The notes: a model not told the origin generated them from the sequence alone. Shown: positions 18,975 to 27,736, counted from the stretch's first letter. The stretch is 64,000 nucleotides of DNA from Anaerocolumna jejuensis DSM 15929 (GCF_900142215.1 NZ_FRAC01000023.1:1-64000); one strand, 5' to 3'. A program made the numbers and translations.

Positions 18975-18980
18975 ATAAAT

Positions 18981-19010
18981 GGGAGCCGTTTTAGTATTAA
19001 AACGGCTCCC
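18981..19010. terminator. Bidirectional terminator, YesN-type regulator / ABC exporter
   Basis: A perfect 13-bp inverted repeat, GGGAGCCGTTTTA (18981-18993) with TAAAACGGCTCCC (18998-19010), has a 4-nt loop. On the minus strand it is followed by an A/T-rich ATTTATTT tail, so it suits both convergent transcripts. Confidence 0.75.
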
Positions 19011-19064
19011 ATTGTAAGTGCGTCCGGCGGGCGCATGTTTCCTGATATAACAGCTTCAGGGGTA

Positions 19065-20837
19065 TTATATATTCTTAAACTGTGCCATGTACAAATCATA
19101 GTAGGCACCTTTTCTTTCAAGAAGCTCTTTGGGGCTTCCTTCTTCTACGATACCGCCGTTATCAATGTAAAAGATTCTGTCAGCCTTTTGTATGGTAGAA
19201 AGGCGGTGAGCGATAACAAAAGAGGTACGGCCCTTTAGCAGAGCCTCGATTCCTTTTTGTACCAGGACCTCCGTATGTGTGTCAATACTGGAGGTTGCTT
19301 CATCCAGTATCAGGATTTTCGGCATGGATACCATGGTACGGGCGAAGGCTAACAGCTGCTTTTGCCCGGCGGAAAGTCCTGCTCCCCTTTCCTTTAATTC
19401 CGTATCATAGCCCTTTTCCATTTTCATAATGAAGTCATGAGCGTTAACTGCCTTGGCGGCAACGATAATCTCTTCATCGGTGGCATCCAGCTTACCGTAC
19501 TTTAAATTATCTTTTACGGTTCCGGAGAAGAGGAAATTATCCTGTGTCATAATACCCATCTGCATACGCAGGCTTTCAATGGATACATCCTGGACATTAT
19601 AATCATCAATGTATATGGTACCTTCTTGTATATCATAGAATCGGCTGATCAGATTCACCACAGTGGTCTTTCCTGCACCGGTGGGGCCGACTAAGGCGAT
19701 GGTTTCACCGGGCTTGATATGAAAGCTTACGTTATTTAATACCTGGGTGTCCATATCATAGGCAAAGGTTACATTTTCAAAACGGACATCTCCCTTGATT
19801 TCCGGAAGCTCCGTTGCTTTAACGGTGTCATTAATGTCCGGCTGGGTATCCATGATTTCAAAAATTCTTTCTGCACCGGAGATGTTGGTCACCAGCTGGT
19901 TGTAAAAGTTACTGAGGTTCATAATAGGACGCCAGAACATGGAGATATAGGAGCTGAAGGCTATCAGAGTTCCTACTGCTATATGATCTCCTGTCATCTT
20001 TATTCCATAAAAGAATAGGGATACGGTGCCGATACCCCAGCAGAAATCAATGACCGGTCCAAAGCCGTCACTTAGGTAGACCGCCTTCATAAAGGCACCT
20101 CTGTGCTCTGTCAGCATGGAGTCAAAGGCAGAGGCGGTTTCCTTTTCTGCGGTAAAGCTCTGGATAATACGCATACCGGACAAATCTTCATGGATAAAGG
20201 CATTCAGGTTCGAGTTCTTTTTGCGGTATGTCTGCCACTTAACATGGGAATATACCTGAATCAGCCACATACCGATTATCAACAGCGGAAGGCTTATCAA
20301 AGCCGCAAGTGCCAGCCGGAAGTCCTTTGCCATCATGATGACAACTACTGCCATCACGGTGATAAAATCCGGTATCAGGGTCGTGACACTGTTTGTAAGA
20401 ACATCCTTTAAGGAATTTACATCTCCGATAACACGGGCCAGTATCTTTCCGGTGGGCCTGCTGTCGAAGAAGCTGAAGCTTAGTTTCTGAATGTGGGTAT
20501 AGAGCTCCTGCCTTATGGCTAAAAGCACCGTATTGCTTACTTTTGCCATGATCAGCATACGTAGCTTTACCAAAAAAATATAGGCGATATTCATTACGGC
20601 AGCAAATATACCGAGCTTTAGCAGTCCGTTCATATCTTTATCTGCTATATTTACATTTATGGCATGCTCGATGATGAGTGGGTTAATAAGACTGATTGTC
20701 ACGGTGCCTGCCATAATAATCAGTACGGAAATAATTTCTTTCTTATAGACCAGCAGGTAACTGAAAAGCCTTAAGAGTGTATTTACTTTACCAGGGCCGA
20801 CGGATTTTTCATCAGCCCTTACTGAGTTAACAGCCAT
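19065..20837 (-). CDS. Heterodimeric ABC exporter subunit with canonical Walker B (BmrD/LmrD-like)
   Basis: A 590-aa half-transporter: six-helix exporter membrane domain (about residues 25-320) followed by a nucleotide-binding domain. Walker A is GPTGAGKTT, the signature is altered to LSAGQ (usually LSGGQ), and Walker B is ILILDEATSSID with the catalytic Glu. Its partner, encoded 43 bp upstream in the same operon, has the opposite pattern, which is diagnostic of heterodimeric multidrug-type exporters with one degenerate ATP site (BmrCD, LmrCD, TM287/288). AGGAGG precedes the ATG. Likely role: export of drugs or amphiphilic compounds across the cytoplasmic membrane. Confidence 0.93.
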   Translation of the reverse strand: MAVNSVRADEKSVGPGKVNTLLRLFSYLLVYKKEIISVLIIMAGTVTISLINPLIIEHAINVNIADKDMNGLLKLGIFAAVMNIAYIFLVKLRMLIMAKVSNTVLLAIRQELYTHIQKLSFSFFDSRPTGKILARVIGDVNSLKDVLTNSVTTLIPDFITVMAVVVIMMAKDFRLALAALISLPLLIIGMWLIQVYSHVKWQTYRKKNSNLNAFIHEDLSGMRIIQSFTAEKETASAFDSMLTEHRGAFMKAVYLSDGFGPVIDFCWGIGTVSLFFYGIKMTGDHIAVGTLIAFSSYISMFWRPIMNLSNFYNQLVTNISGAERIFEIMDTQPDINDTVKATELPEIKGDVRFENVTFAYDMDTQVLNNVSFHIKPGETIALVGPTGAGKTTVVNLISRFYDIQEGTIYIDDYNVQDVSIESLRMQMGIMTQDNFLFSGTVKDNLKYGKLDATDEEIIVAAKAVNAHDFIMKMEKGYDTELKERGAGLSAGQKQLLAFARTMVSMPKILILDEATSSIDTHTEVLVQKGIEALLKGRTSFVIAHRLSTIQKADRIFYIDNGGIVEEGSPKELLERKGAYYDLYMAQFKNI

Positions 20838-20880
20838 TTATATTCCTCCTTTGAGGCAGAGTATTCTGTTTATGTTTCTA

Positions 20881-22614
20881 TTAGACGGCAAGGGAGGCAT
20901 CCTCCAGATAGTCTCCGTATTGGGCCATGAAGGTCTGGTAATAGAGGCCCTTTTTCTCAAGAAGGGATTCATGAGTTCCCCGCTCAGCTATGGCACCATC
21001 CTCCAGGAAGATGATTTCATCAGCATTTCGAACAGCCGAGATACGGTGGGCAATGATGATTTTCGTGGTATCGGAAAGATCATTTAAGCTCTTTTGTATC
21101 AGGTGCTCTGTTTCCATATCAAGAGCGGAGGTTGAATCATCCATAATAAGTATGGGCGTCTTTTTGGCTAAAGCCCTTGCAATACTGATTCTTTGCTTCT
21201 GACCGCCGGAGAGGCCGACACCCCTTTCTCCGATGATGGTTTCGTATTGATTATCCATTCTTTCTATGAAATCCGTTGCCTGTGCATTGTCAAGGGCATG
21301 GATGACCTCCTGGTCGTCTAAAAGAGGGCGGTTTCCCATCTTGACATTTTCATTGACCGTATCGGAGAACAGGAATACATCCTGCATGACAAGTGCCATG
21401 CTCTTTCTTAAGTCATAGAGGGATAAATCCTTTATATTGATGCCATCCAGATTGATTTCACCTTCTGTTGTTTCATAAAAGCGCTGCAGCAAGTTGATTA
21501 CAGAAGTCTTGCCGGAGCCGGTGGCACCCATAATTCCAAGGGTTTTTCCCTGCTCCAGGTGGAAGCTGATATCTTTCAGGATATTGACATCATTTACGGC
21601 GAAGGAGACGTTGTTAAAGGTAATATCTCCGGAAGTATTTTCATGGGGTATGGCATCTTCCCTGGTAACAACGGTGGGTGCTTCCTTCATGATCTTGTTG
21701 ATTCTCTTGGTGGAAGCTGTTGCGGAAGCCAGGTCGTTGAACAGCCAGCCTAACATTTCCATTGGCCAGACGATGTTGTTGGCATATTCGGCAAAGGCAC
21801 CAAGACTACCCAGAGAAAGGTCATCCTTTATAACCAGAAAACCGCCAGCAACAATAACGGTTACAGGTAACAGCCTTGTAATGAACTGAAAATACGGATT
21901 GTATTTGATCAGTACCTTGGACTGCCTCATATTCAGCTCATAATAGCGTTTGTTGTGGGATAAGAACTTGGAAATTTCAAATTTTTCTCTTGCAAAGGCC
22001 TTTACGGTTCTGACACCTGCCAGGTTTTCCTGGGCAACCAGGTTTAATTTCGCATTTTCCTCACTGATTTCTTCATAAATATTGTCTAACTTCTTTTCCA
22101 TCTTAATAGAAAAAAAAGCGACGATGGGCATGGCGACCAGAGGAATAATGGTAAGCACGGGGCTTAAGGAAAACATACCGTAAAGGGCAAGGGAGATATG
22201 TATTACAATCTCGACCACTAACATTCCGATAAAGCCCACACCGGCCCATACCTTATCCACATCATCCTTCAGACGGGACATTAATTCACCGGTATTGTTT
22301 TTATCAAAGTAATCCAGGGACAGGCCCTGTACATGATTGAAAAGCTTTCTTCTGATGTCGGCTCCGATTTTGGAGCTGACAGAGTCAAAGAGCAATTCCT
22401 TAAAGTACCCGAATACTGCTCTTCCTACCCCTATCCCCAGAATAATAAGTAAAAATGTTGTAAGCAGATTAATCTTTCCGCCTACGATAACATCATCGAT
22501 AATATGCTTTAAAATCTGCGGTGACAGCATATCTAAACCAGTCGCTATAATCATACAGACTATGGCAAAGGTGTACATATACCAATATTTTTTGATGTAA
22601 CTCGATATTTTCAT
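20881..22614 (-). CDS. Heterodimeric ABC exporter subunit with degenerate Walker B (BmrC/LmrC-like)
   Basis: A 577-aa half-transporter, first structural gene of the exporter operon. The membrane domain spans about residues 1-300 with helices such as MYTFAIVCMIIATGLDML. The nucleotide-binding domain has Walker A GATGSGKTS, an intact signature LSGGQKQR, and Walker B LIMDDSTSALD in which the catalytic Glu is replaced by Asp. It therefore contributes the degenerate site together with the LSAGQ of its partner. GGAGGA lies 5 nt before the ATG. Its leader carries a small ORF and an intrinsic terminator, described separately. Confidence 0.93.
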   Translation of the reverse strand: MKISSYIKKYWYMYTFAIVCMIIATGLDMLSPQILKHIIDDVIVGGKINLLTTFLLIILGIGVGRAVFGYFKELLFDSVSSKIGADIRRKLFNHVQGLSLDYFDKNNTGELMSRLKDDVDKVWAGVGFIGMLVVEIVIHISLALYGMFSLSPVLTIIPLVAMPIVAFFSIKMEKKLDNIYEEISEENAKLNLVAQENLAGVRTVKAFAREKFEISKFLSHNKRYYELNMRQSKVLIKYNPYFQFITRLLPVTVIVAGGFLVIKDDLSLGSLGAFAEYANNIVWPMEMLGWLFNDLASATASTKRINKIMKEAPTVVTREDAIPHENTSGDITFNNVSFAVNDVNILKDISFHLEQGKTLGIMGATGSGKTSVINLLQRFYETTEGEINLDGINIKDLSLYDLRKSMALVMQDVFLFSDTVNENVKMGNRPLLDDQEVIHALDNAQATDFIERMDNQYETIIGERGVGLSGGQKQRISIARALAKKTPILIMDDSTSALDMETEHLIQKSLNDLSDTTKIIIAHRISAVRNADEIIFLEDGAIAERGTHESLLEKKGLYYQTFMAQYGDYLEDASLAV

Positions 22615-22637
22615 AAATCCTCCTCCCTATTTTGGGA

Positions 22638-22668
22638 CAAAAAATAGCCGTGGTTTATTACCACGGCG
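22638..22668 (-). terminator. Leader attenuator terminator before the ABC exporter
   Basis: On the minus strand, GCCGTGG and CCACGGC enclose a 7-nt loop (TAATAAA) and are followed by TATTTTTTG. The hairpin lies between the leader ORF and the first exporter gene, starting about 53 nt after the leader stop and ending about 24 nt before the exporter ATG. A second hairpin (GCCG/CGGC around 22698-22713) lies between the leader stop and the terminator and may form part of an alternative structure. Confidence 0.8.
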
Positions 22669-22720
22669 ACAAAAATCCATTTATAGTTTGTGCGTAAGCC
22701 GGTATATAACGGCAGCTACA

Positions 22721-22801
22721 CTATATAAAAGAATCCTGTGTTGAGGTAATAAAGGTTAACTTATTATTGTTATTTTCTGCAGCGCTAAATCCACTAGTCA
22801 T
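22721..22801 (-). CDS. 26-aa leader peptide of the ABC exporter operon
   Basis: A small ORF lying 36 bp downstream of a near-consensus promoter -10 box and upstream of the attenuator hairpin. The ribosome binding site GTGAGGT precedes ATG 22801. The product starts MTSGFSAAENNNNKL, has a run of four Asn, and ends QDSFI before a TAG stop. Position and arrangement match bmrB, the translated leader of bmrCD in Bacillus subtilis, where slowed translation prevents termination. No sequence similarity to BmrB is claimed. The Asn run or another stretch could be the stalling site; this is inference. Confidence 0.65.
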   Translation of the reverse strand: MTSGFSAAENNNNKLTFITSTQDSFI

Positions 22802-22837
22802 ATCTTTTTACCTCACTTTCTTTTATAGTCTTTTTCT

Positions 22838-22865
22838 ATTATAACACCCTAGTAATATTTGTCAA
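22838..22865 (-). promoter_or_regulatory. Promoter of the leader peptide-ABC exporter operon
   Basis: On the minus strand a perfect TTGACA (22865-22860) and a perfect TATAAT (22843-22838) are separated by 16 bp. Transcription would start near 22831, giving a leader of roughly 215 nt before the first exporter gene. Confidence 0.85.
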
Positions 22866-22924
22866 CCAAAATTTTGTTAAATTGATATATTTTTTAAAAA
22901 ATATTAAATATAAGAAGAACAAGC

Positions 22925-23224
22925 AGGGAATGGAGGTTTCCATAGAGAACGTCAGGTGAATCCACTGGGAATTTACTGGGAAACCCCTAGGAATTGCCAG
23001 AGAACTCACTGAAATTTACTGGGACACCTTAGGAATTGCCAGAGAACCCATTGTGAGATTCCTGGGAATCCACTAGCAATCTCCAGAGAATCCACTGATA
23101 ATCTCCAAAGAATTCCTTGGGAACCTTCAGAAAACCTTCAGAGAATCTCAAGGGAATCCCAAGAGAGTCCCTTGAGATACCAGGGGGAAAACCCTTGAAA
23201 AGCCCTGTGAAAAATTCTGTGGGA
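22925..23224. repeat. Degenerate 11-bp tandem repeat array
   Basis: About 27 consecutive 11-bp units of the general form GAATCCACTGG with heavy drift. Examples read in register are GAATCCACTGG, GAATTTACTGG, GAATTGCCAGA, ATCTCCAGAGA, ATCTCCAAAGA and ACCTTCAGAGA. On top of this there is a 43-bp copy (22970-23012 versus 23013 onward) and a 10-bp inverted repeat, TCTCAAGGGA with TCCCTTGAGA (23146-23177). The array fills the space between the divergent promoters of the exporter and the Rrf2-Pip operon. An 11-bp period excludes a coding explanation. Confidence 0.7.
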
Positions 23225-23300
23225 CAAACTGTAAAATTACGACTTAAAAATAATGTATAAAAAAATCAAATTCGGAAGATAATTTTTGTCATTAATGTTG

Positions 23301-23329
23301 TTGACAGTCAGATTAAGAAAGAGTATTAT
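23301..23329 (+). promoter_or_regulatory. Promoter of the Rrf2-Pip operon
   Basis: TTGACA (23301-23306) and TATTAT (23324-23329) are spaced by 17 bp, about 60 bp upstream of the Rrf2-family start codon. Confidence 0.75.
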
Positions 23330-23360
23330 TCCATTGTAGATTTCAAATGTCCATAATGGA
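23330..23360 (+). promoter_or_regulatory. Candidate operator of the Rrf2-family regulator
   Basis: An inverted repeat, TCCATT (23330-23335) with AATGGA (23355-23360), starts directly after the -10 box and spans the expected transcription start. Placement suits autorepression by the regulator encoded next. The half-sites are short, so this is a candidate only. Confidence 0.4.
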
Positions 23361-23389
23361 TAAAAGATATCATCGAAGGAGGCGAAAAA

Positions 23390-23911
23390 ATGAAATTAAC
23401 CAGAGGAATCGAGCAGGCAGTTTGTATTATTGCGTTACTCGCAACACAGGATTTTACCATACCCGTAGGGTCAGAGGAAATCCATAAACGTCTGAAAGGT
23501 TCCCTGACGTATACGAAAAAGATTATAAGAAAATTGGTAGTAGCAAAAATGGTGAATTCGGTATCTGGAAACAACGGGGGATTTACACTGGCAAAAAAAA
23601 CCGAAGAAATAAACCTTCTGGATATAGTAGAAGCCCTGGAGGGAAGAATTCGAACCTACCCGGATACGGGCCTTATTGATAAGGTATTCGAGGATAAACA
23701 GGTTCTGGCCAACCAGGGAACGGTTGTTATGAGGAATGCTTTTGCCGAAGCTGATATGTTATACAGGGAAGCCTTGAGAGGAAAAACCGTCAGCCAGTTA
23801 CTGGGGGAGACGTTGGGCAGCAGGCCTATCGTACCAGTTAATTGGAATCAGGACGACAGGCCCGATTTATTGATAAGAAAGGTGATGAAAAGTATTCATG
23901 GAAATGATTAG
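23390..23911 (+). CDS. Rrf2-family transcriptional regulator
   Basis: A 173-aa regulator with an N-terminal winged helix: MKLTRGIEQAVCIIALLA, then the recognition region (EEIHKRLKGSLTYTKKIIRKLV), then the wing VSGNNGGFTLAK, followed by INLLDIVEALEG. The region where IscR and NsrR carry three cluster-binding Cys contains no cysteine; the only Cys is residue 12. It is therefore likely a non-Fe-S Rrf2 protein of the CymR/YwnA sort. GGAGG precedes the ATG. It overlaps the next gene by 14 bp, so it probably controls that membrane protein and itself. Confidence 0.88.
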   Translation: MKLTRGIEQAVCIIALLATQDFTIPVGSEEIHKRLKGSLTYTKKIIRKLVVAKMVNSVSGNNGGFTLAKKTEEINLLDIVEALEGRIRTYPDTGLIDKVFEDKQVLANQGTVVMRNAFAEADMLYREALRGKTVSQLLGETLGSRPIVPVNWNQDDRPDLLIRKVMKSIHGND

Positions 23912-26270
23912 AACAGAATGGAAAAAGATCAGGCAAAATAAATTATTATTGGTGTCCTTTATTGTAATTTGCAGTATTCCTTTGCTATACGCCTCCTTTT
24001 TCTTAAAATCAATGTGGGATCCCTACGGAAAGACGGAGAATCTTCCCATTGCAGTTGTAAATGAAGATAAGTCCGTAGAATTCGAAGGTGAGACTTTATC
24101 AGTTGGAAATGATATTGTTGATGAGTTAAAGGATGACAATAACCTTGACTGGAAATTCGTAGACAGTAAAAAAGCACAGCAGGGATTAAAGGACAGAAAA
24201 TATTATATGATAGTAACCTTCCCGGAGAATTTCTCCGAGAATGCCTCTACCGTACTTTCCGATAATCCGACTCAAATGGTAATCAAATATGAAACCAATG
24301 GCGGACTGAACTATTTAGGTGAAGTACTCAGTGAGGAAGCAATTAAGCAATTAAAGAACAATGTCTCCGAGAAGGTGACAAAGGCTTATGTATCAGCCAT
24401 ATTCAATAAAGTGGATGATATGGGAGGAAGCATTACAGAGGCTGCCGATGCATCCGCAAAGATTAAAGACGGTGTGGATAAAGTAAAGGACGGCAATGAT
24501 GAGCTTTACAGCAATCTGAATAAATTATCCAAAGCAAGCCTTACCTTCAGCGATGGAACAGATTCCTTAAGTCTTGGATTAAGTACTTATCTTAATGGTG
24601 TTCTCTCAGCAAATAACGGTGCCAAGAAATTAAAAGAAGGTCTGGCAGCATACCAGTCAGGTATTAAGACCTACACAGGCGCTGTAAAGCAGGCAGCACA
24701 GGGAGCAAATACCCTTAATAAAAATTCTGAGGATTTAAAGCAGGGAGCTAAACTGGTTTCTGACGGTGTATCACAGCTTAATAAAGAACTTGGCACAACC
24801 ATCGGTTCTTTAGGAAGCAATGCTGATGGAATCAAACAGCTTGCCGATGGTATGACAGCTGTTAATACAGCAGTTTCCACCCTGAATACAGGAGCAAAAT
24901 CCTTAGCTTCCGGAATTCCTACAAAGGATCAGGTAAGCGGTGTAACAAAATATCTGGATATCAATACCTTCAGCAAGTTACCAAAGGAGCAGCAGGCAAT
25001 GGTTCTGCAGGGTGCTGCAAAGCTCTTAGCCGGTTATGATACCATAGGAACAGCAGCAGGCCAGATTTCAGGGGGCTTAGATACACTTTCCCAGAAAACT
25101 CCGGCTTTAGTAACAGGTACCGATCAGGTGTATAAGACAATCGGTGCCGTATCACAGCAGGCTCCTGCCTTGACAGCAGGTCTTTCCAAGCTGGATGCCG
25201 GCGCAAAGAGTCTTAATAACGGTGTCAATTCCTATACAGCAGGCGTTTTACAGTTGTCTCAGGGTCTGGACCAGTTAAACGCAAAGGCCGTTGATTTAAA
25301 CAGCGGTATCGGCCAGATAGCCGGAGGCTCTAATGATCTGGCAGCAGGACTTACAAAACTGACACAGAATAACAGCAAGCTTTCGTCCGGTATGAGCCAG
25401 ATTAAAAATGGTGCGGGAGATATTCACGACGGAGCAGCCAAGCTGGCAAACGGTTCCAAGAAGCTTGGTAACGGCCTTACTGATATATCCGATGGAGCAG
25501 GCAAATTAAACGATGGTTTACAGGACGGAGCTGATACAATCAAGTCCTTTGATGCCTCCGATGCAACCATTGATATGATAGCAGCACCCAGTTCTTTAGA
25601 GCAGACAAAATATTCAGAGGTACCGGATTACGGTCATGCACTTGCACCTTATGTATTATCCCTGTCACTATATGTAGGATGTATGTTATTTAACTTTATC
25701 TATCCTATCAGAAAGGTTGCCATAAAGGGCAAGCCGGTTGTACAGTGGTGGTTATCCAAGCTGTCAGTCGGTATTGCGGCTGCAACCGTAATGGCAGTAG
25801 TAGAAGCAGGAGTTATGAATTTACTCGGTGTTGATGCGGCATCAACCGGAAGCTATTTTGCAACGGCACTAATTACCGCATATGCATATATGCTTTTAAT
25901 TATGACATTATCCGTTGCTTTTGATAACCCTGGCCGTTTTGTTGCCATGATTATCCTGGTACTTCAGCTTGCAGGAGCAGGCGGTACCTTCCCGATGCAG
26001 TTAACCTATAAGTTCTTCCAGGTTATCCATCCTTTCCTTCCTATGACCTACTCTATTTATAGTTTCCGTGAGGCCATCAGCGGTGGATTAGGAAATCATG
26101 TTCTTGTTTCAAGCTTACTTGTATTGGCTATGATAGCCGTAGTATCCGCTCTTCTTTTACTTGTTTCCATGACAGTATTAAAGAAGATAAGCAAGGATGG
26201 AATTTCCCAGCTGGATGATAACCAGAAATTAATGGATTCAGATTACTCTTATGCAGATTCCTCTCTTTAA
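23898..26270 (+). CDS. YhgE/Pip family membrane protein
   Basis: A 790-aa protein of the YhgE/Pip (phage infection protein) family, related to ABC-2 type membrane proteins. There is one N-terminal helix (LLLVSFIVICSIPLLYASFF), then a long extracytoplasmic region (about 40-560) rich in heptad-like GxxxLxxG repeats (for example LNNGVNSYTAGVLQLSQGL), and a C-terminal block of about five membrane helices. Lactococcal Pip is a phage receptor; the general role of the family is unknown, perhaps envelope stress or ESX-like secretion. Start ATG 23898 lies inside the upstream regulator gene; ATG 23904 is an alternative. A terminator follows. Confidence 0.88.
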   Translation: MEMIRTEWKKIRQNKLLLVSFIVICSIPLLYASFFLKSMWDPYGKTENLPIAVVNEDKSVEFEGETLSVGNDIVDELKDDNNLDWKFVDSKKAQQGLKDRKYYMIVTFPENFSENASTVLSDNPTQMVIKYETNGGLNYLGEVLSEEAIKQLKNNVSEKVTKAYVSAIFNKVDDMGGSITEAADASAKIKDGVDKVKDGNDELYSNLNKLSKASLTFSDGTDSLSLGLSTYLNGVLSANNGAKKLKEGLAAYQSGIKTYTGAVKQAAQGANTLNKNSEDLKQGAKLVSDGVSQLNKELGTTIGSLGSNADGIKQLADGMTAVNTAVSTLNTGAKSLASGIPTKDQVSGVTKYLDINTFSKLPKEQQAMVLQGAAKLLAGYDTIGTAAGQISGGLDTLSQKTPALVTGTDQVYKTIGAVSQQAPALTAGLSKLDAGAKSLNNGVNSYTAGVLQLSQGLDQLNAKAVDLNSGIGQIAGGSNDLAAGLTKLTQNNSKLSSGMSQIKNGAGDIHDGAAKLANGSKKLGNGLTDISDGAGKLNDGLQDGADTIKSFDASDATIDMIAAPSSLEQTKYSEVPDYGHALAPYVLSLSLYVGCMLFNFIYPIRKVAIKGKPVVQWWLSKLSVGIAAATVMAVVEAGVMNLLGVDAASTGSYFATALITAYAYMLLIMTLSVAFDNPGRFVAMIILVLQLAGAGGTFPMQLTYKFFQVIHPFLPMTYSIYSFREAISGGLGNHVLVSSLLVLAMIAVVSALLLLVSMTVLKKISKDGISQLDDNQKLMDSDYSYADSSL

Positions 26271-26366
26271 GGAGTATGACCATAAGAACCATTATCAAAT
26301 AGGAAAGCAGGATATACCCTTTAAAATGTAAAAAACGGGTCGTATCATTGCTGGAGTAACAGGAGG

Positions 26367-26404
26367 CCGGTAAGCAATACATTGTGTATTGCTTACCGGT
26401 TTCT
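26367..26404 (+). terminator. Intrinsic terminator after the Pip gene
   Basis: CCGGTAAGCAATACA (26367-26381) pairs perfectly with TGTATTGCTTACCGG (26385-26399) with a 3-nt loop, followed by TTTCTT. The rest of the 26271-26595 gap is AT-rich, with a TATAAT at 26510-26515 but no convincing -35. Confidence 0.85.
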
Positions 26405-26595
26405 TAATATATAATGATTTTTATCATTCAGTTTGTTATAAAAACATTTAAAAAAGATAAAGTTTTTATTAACTTTTACCATATTCAAAGATTGTTCATA
26501 ATTCTGTGTTATAATTGGTTTGATTGGTGAAACAGAGATATAAGTACTTTCCAATAATATTGAAACAGGGACTCTCCTTGTTCAAGGAGGACAAA

Positions 26596-27537
26596 ATGGA
26601 TTTACCTATTTTTTATAGCGAAGAAGATGAATGGAAGAAAGTCATACTGATGTATGACTCTGCTTTAAAGGAAGTTAATACAAAACTGGAAATATTAAAC
26701 AATGAATTTAAATTAAATCATCAGTATAACCCAATAGAACATATTACTTCCCGAATAAAGACTCCTCAGAGTATCGCTAAAAAGTTACGGCACAATAACA
26801 GGGAATTAACGGTCGAAAACATTGTAAAATATATAAATGACGTTGCAGGGATACGTATTATTTGTTCCTTTACTTCGGACATATACCGCATAGCAGATTT
26901 GATTGCAGCACAAAGTGATGTAAATGTCCTGAAGGTGAAAGACTATATTACCTGTCCGAAGCCAAATGGATATACCAGCTACCACATGATTATATCGGTA
27001 CCCATATTTCTCTCAGAGACCATGATCAATGTCAAGGTCGAGATACAGATAAGGACTATTGCCATGGATTTTTGGGCAAGCCTGGAGCATAAGATTTATT
27101 ACAAGTTCGAGGGAAATGCACCGGAACGTATCCGGAAGGAATTAAAGGAATGTGCGGAAATTGTATCATTTCTTGACCATAAGATGCTTTCACTGAATGA
27201 AGAAATAAAATTGTTCAATCCTGACAGTGAAATGGATCATTACAGGGAAGTGGTATCGGAAACCTTTCAAAATATGATACGAGAGTCCTATGGTACGGTA
27301 GTGGAGGAGGATATCATAAAGGAAGAGGAAGGGCAGGAGGAAAAATACGGACCGGAGGATAAGGGCAGTCAAAGTGACCGGCAGGAAATGTATGAAGAGC
27401 TTTTTGAGGAAACCGTAAGCAAGCAGCCCGATTCCCTGGAGGAAGCCTTGGAAAAGGTGGAAGAATCAAAGGAAAAGAGCAAATTCTTCCGGTTCTTTAA
27501 GCACAATGTGATGAATGAAGAAATGGATAAGATGTAG
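26596..27537 (+). CDS. Small alarmone synthetase (RelA/SpoT synthetase domain)
   Basis: A 313-aa (p)ppGpp synthetase of the single-domain class (RelQ/YjbM-like), transferring pyrophosphate from ATP to GDP/GTP. Visible landmarks are RIKTPQSIAKKLR, the DVAGIRIICSFTSDIYRIAD block, KPNGYTSYHMII, and EIQIRTIAMDFWASLEHKI with the catalytic Glu-x-Gln. There is no HD hydrolase domain. The C-terminal roughly 100 residues after FNPDSE form an acidic, Glu-rich tail that is longer than in typical 210-250-aa homologues. Start: AGGAGG then ATG 26596; a longer TTG-initiated frame from 26524 has no ribosome binding site. Confidence 0.93.
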   Translation: MDLPIFYSEEDEWKKVILMYDSALKEVNTKLEILNNEFKLNHQYNPIEHITSRIKTPQSIAKKLRHNNRELTVENIVKYINDVAGIRIICSFTSDIYRIADLIAAQSDVNVLKVKDYITCPKPNGYTSYHMIISVPIFLSETMINVKVEIQIRTIAMDFWASLEHKIYYKFEGNAPERIRKELKECAEIVSFLDHKMLSLNEEIKLFNPDSEMDHYREVVSETFQNMIRESYGTVVEEDIIKEEEGQEEKYGPEDKGSQSDRQEMYEELFEETVSKQPDSLEEALEKVEESKEKSKFFRFFKHNVMNEEMDKM

Positions 27538-27562
27538 ATAACTAGAAATAGCATAATGAAAA

Positions 27563-27610
27563 GGACGTATTACAGCCAAAAAGCAATTTACTGTAATACG
27601 CCCTTTTTTT
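27563..27610 (+). terminator. Intrinsic terminator after the alarmone synthetase
   Basis: CGTATTACAG (27566-27575) pairs with CTGTAATACG (27591-27600), extended by GG/CC, and is followed by seven Ts. Confidence 0.9.
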
Positions 27611-27736
27611 ATACGCTATTTTTATAAAGGCTTTCTTTAACATAACTATCACTTGTTCTGGGTCAGGCCTTACACTTCTGCTATATCAGAGGATGCAAAA
27701 GGATAATCCTATGATTATAAAGTAAAACATGGATTG

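Noticed and set aside
22925..23224. Possible CRISPR or coding repeat
   Set aside because: Units are 11 bp, degenerate, without spacers; 11 is not a multiple of three and stop codons occur in all frames.
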